Below, in pieces: positions 51,055-61,089 of a stretch of 64,000 nt of DNA. The notes under the pieces are model-generated. The model saw only the letters and a program-made list of their open reading frames with translations. It had not been told where the DNA came from and searched no databases. A program made the position numbers and the translations under genes. The first letter of the stretch is position 1. The number at the start of each line of letters is the position of its first letter. This stretch comes from Hydractinia symbiolongicarpus (lineage: Eukaryota > Cnidaria > Hydrozoa > Anthoathecata > Hydractiniidae). The DNA is taken from the NCBI RefSeq assembly GCF_029227915.1, contig NC_079887.1, forward strand, positions 27,775,650 to 27,839,649, written 5' to 3'.

Positions 51055-53685
51055 TCGGCCCGTATAGTCAAAAGTATACAAAGAAAGTACCCAGGGAGTA
51101 AACTCATTTCCCGAACGATTTTTTAAATTATTTTTTCACCACTAAAACGCATAAGACTTGTAGTTTTCAAAAATGTTTTCATTTTTGATGAGACGCTTAA
51201 TGATAGAGGTTTAATCGCCGGCAAACGAAATCCCGCGTTTTCCCGTAAATCCGGGGCTTGGCCCGTATAGTCGAATGTATACAAAGAAAGTACCCAGGGA
51301 GTAAACTCATTTCCCGAACGATTTTTTAAATTATTTTTTCACCACTAAAACGCATGAGACTTGTAGTTTTCAAAAATGTTTTCATTTTTGATGAGACGCT
51401 GAATAAAAGCAGTTTAATCGCCGGCAAACGAAAACCCGCGATTTCCCTAAATCACGGACTCGGCCCGTATAGTCAAAAGTATACAAAGAAAGTACCCAGG
51501 GAGTAAACTCTTTTCCAGAACGATTTTTTAAATTATTTTTTCACCACTAAAACGCATAAGACTTGTAGTTTTTAAAAATGTTTTCATTTTTGATGAGACG
51601 CTTAATGATAGAGGTTTAATCGCCGGCAAACGAAATCCCGCGTTTTCCCGTAAATCCGGGGCTTGGCCCGTATAGTCGAATGTATACAAAGAAAGTACCC
51701 AGGGAGTAAACTCATTTCCCGAACGATTTTTTAAATTATTTTTTCACCACTAAAACGCATGAGACTTGTAGTTTTCAAAAATGTTTTCATTTTTGATGAG
51801 ACGCTGAATAAAAGCAGTTTAATCACCGGCAAACGAAAACCCGCGATTTCCCTAAATCACGGACTCGGCCCGTATAGTCAAAAGTATACAAAGAAAGTAC
51901 CCAGGGAGTAAACTCTTTTCCAGAACGATTTTTTAAATTATTTTTTCACCACTAAAACGCATCAGACTTGTAGTTTTTAAAAATGTTTTCATTTTTGATG
52001 AGACGCTGAATAAAAGAAGTTTAATCGCCGGCAAACGAAAACACGCGATTTCCCGTAAATCCCGGCTTGGCCCGTATAGTCAAAAGTATACAAAGGAAGT
52101 ACCCAGGGAGTAAACACATTTCCCGAACGATTTTTTAAATTACTTTTTTACCACTAAAACGCATGAGACTTGTAGTTTTCAAAAATGTTTTCATTTTTGA
52201 TGAGACGCTTAATGAAAGAGGTTTAATCGCCGGAAAACGAAAACCCGCGATTTCCCGTAAATCCCGGGCTTGGCCCGTATAGTCGAATGTATACAAAGAA
52301 AGTACCCTGTGAGTAAACTCATTTCCAGAACGATTTTTTAAATTATATTTTCACCACTAAAACGCATCACACTTGTAGTTTTTAAAAATGTTTTCATTTT
52401 TGATGAGACGCTGAATAAAAGAAGTTTAATCGCCGGCAAACGAAATTCTGCGATTACCCTAAATCCCGGGCTTGGCACGTATAGTCGAATGTATACAAAG
52501 AAAGTACCCTGTGAGTAAACTCATTTCCAGAACGATTTTTTAAATTATTTTTTCACCACTAAAACGCATAAGACTTGTAGTTTTTAAAAATGTTTTCATT
52601 TTTGATGAGACGCTGAATAAAAGAAGTTTAATCGCCGGCAAACGAAAACCTGCGATTTCCCGTAAATCCCGGGCTTGGTCCGTATAGTCAAAAGTATACA
52701 AAGAAAGTACCCAGGGAGTAAACTCATTTCCCGAACGATTTTTTATATTATTTTTTTACCACTAAACGCATGAGACTTGTAGTTTTTAAAAATGTTTTCA
52801 TTTTTGATGAGACGCTGAATAAAAGAAGTTTAATCGCCGGCAAACGAAAACCTGCGATTTCCCGTAAATCCCGGGCTTGGCCCGTATAGTCAAAAGTATA
52901 CAAAGAAAGTACCCAGGGAGTAAACTCATTTCCCGAACGATTTTTTATATTATTTTTTTACCACTAAACGCATGAGACTTGTAGTTTTTAAAAATATTTT
53001 CATATTTGATGGGACGCTGAATAAAAGAAGTTTAATCGCCGGCAAACGAAAATCCGCGATTTCCCGTAAATCCCGGACTCGGCCCGTATAGTCAAAAGTA
53101 TACAAGAAAGTACCCAGGGAGTAAACTCATTTCCCGAACGATTTTTTAAATTATTTTTTCACCACTAAAACGCATGAAACTTGTAGTTTTAAAAAATGTT
53201 TTCATTTTTGATGAGACCCTGAATAAAAGAAGTTTAATCGCCGGCAAACGAAAATCCGCGATTTCCCGTAAATCCGGGGCTTTGCCCGTATAGTCGAATG
53301 TATACAAAGAAAGTACCCAGGGAGTAAACTCATTTCCCGAACGATTTTTTAAATTATTTTTTCACCACTAAAACGCATGAGACTTGTAGTTTTCAAAAAT
53401 GTTTTCATTTTTTGATGAGACGCTGAATAAAAGCAGTTTAATCGCCGGCAAACGAAAACCCGCGATTTCCCTAAATCACGGAATCGGCCCGTATTGTCAA
53501 AAGTATACAAAGAAAGTACCCAGGGAGTAAACTCATTTCCAGAACGATTTTTTAAATTATTTTTTCACCACTAAAACGCATAAGACTTGTAGTTTTTAAA
53601 AATGTTTTCATTTTTGATGAGACGCTGAATAAAAGAAGTTTAATCGCCGGCAAACGAAAACACGCGATTTCCCGTAAATCCCGGC
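51055..53685. repeat. 13-mer HOR, copy 1 (2,631 bp)
   Basis: Marks in order: GCTTAATGATAG (51,191 and 51,596), AATCACCGGC, GCATCAGAC, AAAACACGCG with CAAAGGAAG, CTTAATGAAAG, GCATCACAC, CGAAATTCTGCG (52,441), CTTGGTCCG, two B-tail monomers, GCATGAAACTTG (53,174), GGGGCTTTGCCCG and GGAATCGGCCCGTATTG. Each recurs 2,631 bp later. The 405-bp pair at 51,151/51,556 is itself a dimer duplication inside the unit. Confidence 0.93.
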
Positions 53686-56316
53686 TTGGCCCGTATAGTC
53701 AAAAGTATACAAAGAAAGTACCCAGGGAGTAAACTCATTTCCCGAACGATTTTTTAAATTATTTTTTCACCACTAAAACGCATAAGACTTGTAGTTTTCA
53801 AAAATGTTTTCATTTTTGATGAGACGCTTAATGATAGAGGTTTAATCGCCGGCAAACGAAATCCCGCGTTTTCCCGTAAATCCGGGGCTTGGCCCGTATA
53901 GTCGAATGTATACAAAGAAAGTACCCAGGGAGTAAACTCATTTCCCGAACGATTTTTTAAATTATTTTTTCACCACTAAAACGCATGAGACTTGTAGTTT
54001 TCAAAAATGTTTTCATTTTTGATGAGACGCTGAATAAAAGCAGTTTAATCGCCGGCAAACGAAAACCCGCGATTTCCCTAAATCACGGACTCGGCCCGTA
54101 TAGTCAAAAGTATACAAAGAAAGTACCCAGGGAGTAAACTCTTTTCCAGAACGATTTTTTAAATTATTTTTTCACCACTAAAACGCATAAGACTTGTAGT
54201 TTTTAAAAATGTTTTCATTTTTGATGAGACGCTTAATGATAGAGGTTTAATCGCCGGCAAACGAAATCCCGCGTTTTCCCGTAAATCCGGGGCTTGGCCC
54301 GTATAGTCGAATGTATACAAAGAAAGTACCCAGGGAGTAAACTCATTTCCCGAACGATTTTTTAAATTATTTTTTCACCACTAAAACGCATGAGACTTGT
54401 AGTTTTCAAAAATGTTTTCATTTTTGATGAGACGCTGAATAAAAGCAGTTTAATCACCGGCAAACGAAAACCCGCGATTTCCCTAAATCACGGACTCGGC
54501 CCGTATAGTCAAAAGTATACAAAGAAAGTACCCAGGGAGTAAACTCTTTTCCAGAACGATTTTTTAAATTATTTTTTCACCACTAAAACGCATCAGACTT
54601 GTAGTTTTTAAAAATGTTTTCATTTTTGATGAGACGCTGAATAAAAGAAGTTTAATCGCCGGCAAACGAAAACACGCGATTTCCCGTAAATCCCGGCTTG
54701 GCCCGTATAGTCAAAAGTATACAAAGGAAGTACCCAGGGAGTAAACACATTTCCCGAACGATTTTTTAAATTACTTTTTTACCACTAAAACGCATGAGAC
54801 TTGTAGTTTTCAAAAATGTTTTCATTTTTGATGAGACGCTTAATGAAAGAGGTTTAATCGCCGGAAAACGAAAACCCGCGATTTCCCGTAAATCCCGGGC
54901 TTGGCCCGTATAGTCGAATGTATACAAAGAAAGTACCCTGTGAGTAAACTCATTTCCAGAACGATTTTTTAAATTATATTTTCACCACTAAAACGCATCA
55001 CACTTGTAGTTTTTAAAAATGTTTTCATTTTTGATGAGACGCTGAATAAAAGAAGTTTAATCGCCGGCAAACGAAATTCTGCGATTACCCTAAATCCCGG
55101 GCTTGGCACGTATAGTCGAATGTATACAAAGAAAGTACCCTGTGAGTAAACTCATTTCCAGAACGATTTTTTAAATTATTTTTTCACCACTAAAACGCAT
55201 AAGACTTGTAGTTTTTAAAAATGTTTTCATTTTTGATGAGACGCTGAATAAAAGAAGTTTAATCGCCGGCAAACGAAAACCTGCGATTTCCCGTAAATCC
55301 CGGGCTTGGTCCGTATAGTCAAAAGTATACAAAGAAAGTACCCAGGGAGTAAACTCATTTCCCGAACGATTTTTTATATTATTTTTTTACCACTAAACGC
55401 ATGAGACTTGTAGTTTTTAAAAATGTTTTCATTTTTGATGAGACGCTGAATAAAAGAAGTTTAATCGCCGGCAAACGAAAACCTGCGATTTCCCGTAAAT
55501 CCCGGGCTTGGCCCGTATAGTCAAAAGTATACAAAGAAAGTACCCAGGGAGTAAACTCATTTCCCGAACGATTTTTTATATTATTTTTTTACCACTAAAC
55601 GCATGAGACTTGTAGTTTTTAAAAATATTTTCATATTTGATGGGACGCTGAATAAAAGAAGTTTAATCGCCGGCAAACGAAAATCCGCGATTTCCCGTAA
55701 ATCCCGGACTCGGCCCGTATAGTCAAAAGTATACAAGAAAGTACCCAGGGAGTAAACTCATTTCCCGAACGATTTTTTAAATTATTTTTTCACCACTAAA
55801 ACGCATGAAACTTGTAGTTTTAAAAAATGTTTTCATTTTTGATGAGACCCTGAATAAAAGAAGTTTAATCGCCGGCAAACGAAAATCCGCGATTTCCCGT
55901 AAATCCGGGGCTTTGCCCGTATAGTCGAATGTATACAAAGAAAGTACCCAGGGAGTAAACTCATTTCCCGAACGATTTTTTAAATTATTTTTTCACCACT
56001 AAAACGCATGAGACTTGTAGTTTTCAAAAATGTTTTCATTTTTTGATGAGACGCTGAATAAAAGCAGTTTAATCGCCGGCAAACGAAAACCCGCGATTTC
56101 CCTAAATCACGGAATCGGCCCGTATTGTCAAAAGTATACAAAGAAAGTACCCAGGGAGTAAACTCATTTCCAGAACGATTTTTTAAATTATTTTTTCACC
56201 ACTAAAACGCATAAGACTTGTAGTTTTTAAAAATGTTTTCATTTTTGATGAGACGCTGAATAAAAGAAGTTTAATCGCCGGCAAACGAAAACACGCGATT
56301 TCCCGTAAATCCCGGC
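53686..56316. repeat. 13-mer HOR, copy 2 (2,631 bp)
   Basis: An almost perfect repeat of 51055-53685: GCTTAATGATAG at 53,822 and 54,227, CGAAATTCTGCG at 55,072, GCATGAAACTTG at 55,805. I saw no difference at the markers compared. It diverges from the next expected copy at about 56,340, where AAACACATTTTCCG replaces AAACTCATTTCCCG. It is probably the youngest large duplication in the window. Confidence 0.93.
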
Positions 56317-57424
56317 TTGGCCCGTATAGTCAAAAGTATACAAAGAAAGTACCCAGGGAGTAAACACATTTTCCGAACGATTTTTTAAATTACTTTTTTA
56401 CCACTAAAACGCATGAGACTTGTAGTTTTCAAAAATGTTTTCATTTTTGATGAGACGCTTAATGAAAGAGGTTTAATAGCCGGAAAACGAAAACCCGCGA
56501 TTTCCCGTAAATGCCGGGTTTGGCCCGTATAGTCGAATGTATACAAAGAAAGTACCCTGTGAGTAAACTCATTTCCAGAACGATTTTTTAAATTATTTTT
56601 TCACCACTAAAACGCATCACACTTGTAGTTTTTAAAAATGTTTTCATTTTTGATGAGACGCTGAATAAAAGAAGTTTAATCGCCGGCAAACGAAAACCTG
56701 CGATTACCCTAAATCCCGGGCTTGGCACGTATAGTCGAATGTATATAAAGAAAGTACCCTATGAGTAAACTCATTTCCAGAACGATTTTTTAAATTATTT
56801 TTTCACCACTAAAACGCATAAGACTTGTAGTTTTTAAAAATGTTTTCATTTTTGATGAGACGCTGAATAAAAGAAGTTTAATCGCCGGCAAACGAAAACC
56901 TGCGATTTCCCGTAAATCCCGGGCTTGGCCCGTATAGTCAAAAGTATACAAAGAAAGTACCCAGGGAGTAAACTCATTTCCCGAACGATTTTTTATATTA
57001 TTTTTTTACCACTAAACGCATGAGACTTGTAGTTTTTAAAAATATTTTCATATTTGATGGGACGCTGAATAAAAGATGTTTAATCGCCGGCAAACGAAAA
57101 TCCGCGATTTCCCGTAAATCCCGGACTCGGCCCGTATAGTCAAAAGTATACAAGAAAGTACCCAGGGAGTAAACTCATTTCCCGAACGATTTTTTAAATT
57201 ATTTTTTCACCATTAAAACGCATGAGACTTGTAGTTTTCAAAAATGTTTTCATTTTTGATGAGACCCTGAATAAAAGAAGTTTAATCGCCGGCAAACGGA
57301 AACCCGCTATTTCCCGTAAATCCCGGACCTGGCCCGTATAGTCAAAAGTATACAAAGAAAGTACCCAGGGAGTAAACTTATTTCCAGAACGATTTTTTAA
57401 ATTATTTTTTCACCACTAAAACGC
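56317..57424. repeat. Five-monomer link resembling 45.9-46.3 kb
   Basis: CTTAATGAAAG with AATGCCGGG, then GCATCACAC (about 56.62 kb) with GTATATAAAG, then CATAAG, B and GACCCTG/GGACCTGG monomers. The two marks AATGCCGGG and GTATATAAAG are shared with about 45.99-46.22 kb, which identifies that area as the relative. No other feature was seen. Confidence 0.8.
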
Positions 57425-58636
57425 ATAAGACTTGTAGTTTTTAAAAATGTTTTCATTTTTGATGAGACGCTGAATAAAAGAAGTTTAATCGCCGGCAAAC
57501 AAAAACCTGCGATTTCCCGTAAATCCCGGGCTTGGCCCGTATAGTCAAAAGTATACAAGAAAGTACCCAGGGAGTAAACTCATTTCCCGAACGATTTTTT
57601 AAATTATTTTTTCACCACTAAAACGCATGAGACTTGTAGTTTTCAAAAATGTTTTCAATTTTGATGAGACCCTGAATAAAAGAAGTTTAATTGCCGGCAA
57701 ACGAAAACCCGCGATTTCCCGTAAATCCCGGACCTGGCCCGTATAGTCAAAAGTATACAAAGAAAGTACCCAGGGAGTAAACTCATTTCCCGAACGATTT
57801 TTTATATTATTTTTTTACCACTAAACGCATGAGACTTGTAGTTTTTAAAAATATTTTCATATTTGATGGGACGCTGAATAAAAGAAGTTTAATCGCCGGC
57901 AAACGAAAACCCGCGATTTCCCGTAAATCCCGGGCTTGGCCCGTATAGTCAAAAGTATACAAGAAAGTACCCAGGGAGTAAACTCATTTCCAGAACGAAT
58001 TTTTAAATTATTTTTTCACCACTAAAACGCATAAGACTTGTAGTTTTTAAAAATGTTTTCATTTTTGATGAGACGCTGAATAAAAGAAGTTTAATCGCCG
58101 GCAAACAAAAACCTGCGATTTCCCGTAAATCCCGGGCTTGGCCCGTATAGTCAAAAGTATACAAGAAAGTACCCAGGGAGTAAACTCATTTCCCGAACGA
58201 TTTTTTAAATTATTTTTTCACCACTAAAACGCATGAGACTTGTAGTTTTCAAAAATGTTTTCAATTTTGATGAGACCCTGAATAAAAGAAGTTTAATTGC
58301 CGGCAAACGAAAACCCGCGATTTCCCGTAAATCCCGGACCTGGCCCGTATAGTCAAAAGTATACAAAGAAAGTACCCAGGGAGTAAACTCATTTCCCGAA
58401 CGATTTTTTATATTATTTTTTTACCACTAAAGGCATGAGACTTGTAGTTTTTAAAAATATTTTCATATTTGATGGGACGCTGAATAAAAGAAGTTTAATC
58501 GCCGGCAAACGAAAACCCGCGATTTCCCGTAAATCCCGGGCTTGGCCCGTATAGTCAAAAGTATACAAGAAAGTACCCAGGGAGTAAACTCATTTCCCGA
58601 ACGATTTTTTATATTATTTTTTTACCACTAAACGCA
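57425..58636. repeat. 3-mer tandem duplication (2 x 606 bp)
   Basis: Segment 57425-58030 recurs at 58031-58636. Shared rare marks are CAAAAACCTGCG, TTTTCAATTTTGATGAGACCC and AATTGCCGGC. The B monomer closing copy 2 (58434, with AAAGGCATGAG) is directly followed by another B monomer at about 58,636. Confidence 0.9.
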
Positions 58637-61089
58637 TGAGACTTGTAGTTTTTAAAAATATTTTCATATTTGATGGGACGCTGAATAAAAGAAGTTTAAT
58701 CGCCGGCAAACGAAAACCCGCGATTTCCCGTAAATCCCGGGCTTGGCCCGTATAGTCAAAAGTATACAAGAAAGTACCCAGGGAGTAAACTCATTTCCAG
58801 AACGATTTTTTAAATTATTTTTTCACCACTAAAACGCATAAGACTTGTAGTTTTTAAAAATGTTTTCATTTTTGATGAGACGCTGAATAAAAGAAGTTTA
58901 ATCGCCGGCAAACGAAAACACGCGATTTCCCGTAAATCCCGGCTTGGCCCGTATAGTCAAAAGTATACAAAGAAAGTACCCAGGGAGTAAACACATTTCC
59001 CGAACGATTTTTTAAATTACTTTTTTACCACTAAAACGCATGAGACTTGTACTTTTGAAAAATGTTTTCATTTTTAATGAGACGCTTAATGAAAGAGGTT
59101 TAATCGCCGGAAAACGAAAACCCGCGATTTCCCGTAAATGCCGGGTTCGGCCCGTATAGTCGAATGTATACAAAGAAAGTACCCTGTGAGTAAACTCATT
59201 TCCCGAACGATTTTTTAAATTATTTTTTCACCACTAAAACGCATGAGACTTTTAGTTTTCAAAAATGTTTTCATTTTTGATGAGACCCTGAATAAAAGAA
59301 GTTTAATCGCCGGCAAACGGAAACCCGCGATTTCCCGTAAATCCCGGACCTGGCCCGTATAGTCAAAAGTATACAAAGAAAGTACCCAGGGAGTTAACTT
59401 ATTTCCAGAACGATTTTTTAAATTATTTTTTCACCACTAAAACGCATAAGACTTGTAGTTTTTAAAAATGTTTTCATTTTTGATGAGACGCTGAATAAAA
59501 GAAGTTTAATCGCCGGCAAACAAAAACCTGCGATTTCCCGTAAATCCCGGGCTTGGCCCGTATAGTCAAAAGTATACAAAGAAAGTACCCAGGGAGTAAA
59601 CTCAATTCCCGAACGATTTTTTATATTATTTTTTTACCACTAAACGCATGAGACTTGTAGTTTTTAAAAATATTTTCATATTTGATGGGACGCTGAATAA
59701 AAGAAGTTTAATCGCCGGCAAACGAAAATCCGCGATTTCCCGTAAATCCCGGACTCGGCCCGTATAGTCAAAAGTATACAAGAAAGTACCCAGGGAGTAA
59801 ACTCATTTCCCGAACGATTTTTTATATTATTTTTTTACCACTAAACGCATGAGACTTGTAGTTTTTAAAAATATTTTCATATTTGATGGGACGCTGAATA
59901 AAAGAAGTTTAATCGCCGGCAAACGAAAATCCGCGATTTCCCGTAAATCCCGGACTCGGCCCGTATAGTCAAAAGTATACAAGAAAGTACCCAGGGAGTA
60001 AACTCATTTCCCGAACGATTTTTTATATTATTTTTTTACCACTAAAACGCATAAGACTTGTAGTTTTTAAAAATGCTTTCATTTTTGATGAGACGCTGAA
60101 TAAAAGAAGTTTAATCGCCGGCAAACGAAAACCCGCGATGTCCCGTAAATCCCGGGCTTGGCCCGTATAGTCAAAAGTATACAAAGAAAGTACCCAGGGA
60201 GTAAACTCATTTCCCGTACGATTTTTTATATTATTTTTTTACCACTAAACGCATGAGACTTGTAGTTTTCCAAAATATTTTCATATTTGATGGGACGCTG
60301 AATAAAAGAAGTTTAATCGCTGGCAAACGAAAATCCGCGATTTCCCGTAAATCCCGGACTTGGCCCGTATAGTCAAAAGTATACAGGAAAGTACCCAGGG
60401 AGTAAACTCATTTCCCGAACGATTTTTTAAATTATTTTTGCACCACTAAAACGCATGAGACTTGTAGTTTTCAAAAATGTTTTCATTTTTGATGAGACGC
60501 TGAATAAAAGAAGTTTAATCGACGGCAAACGAAAACCCGCGATTTCCCGTAAATCCCGGGCTTGGCCCGTATAGTCAAAAGTATACAAAGAAAGTACCCA
60601 GGGAATAAACTCATTTCCCGAACGATTTTTTAAATTATTTTTTCACCACTAAAACGCATAAGACTTGTAGTTTTTAAAAATGTTTTCATTTTTGATGAGA
60701 CGCTGAGTAAAAGAAGTTTAATCGCCGGCAAACGAAAACCCGCGATTTCCCGTAAATCCCGGGCTTGGCCCGTATAGTCAAAAGTATACAAAGAAAGTAC
60801 CCAGGGAGTAAACTCATTTCCCGAACGATTTTTTATATTATTTTTTTACCACTAAACGCATGAGACTTGTAGTTTTCAAAAATATTTTCATATTTGATGG
60901 GACGCTGAATAAAAGAAGTTTAATCGCCGGCAAACGAAAATCCGCGATTTCCCGTAAATCCCGGACTCGGCCCGTATAGTCAAAAGTATAGAAGAAAGTA
61001 CCCAGGGAGTAAACTCATTTCCCGAACGATTTTTTAAATTATTTTTTCACCACTAAAACGCATGAGACTTGTAGTTTTCAAAAGTGTTT
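58637..61089. repeat. Mixed monomers with adjacent B-B copies
   Basis: Type B monomers follow each other directly at 59648 and 59849 (201 bp), which is unusual because B is normally flanked by A copies. The zone also holds a CTTAATGAAAG copy with ACTTTTGAAAAATG (about 59.04 kb) and GACCCTG, GATGTCCC and B copies (about 59.2-60.3 kb) in the order seen at 46.3-46.9 kb. No gene was seen. Confidence 0.8.
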
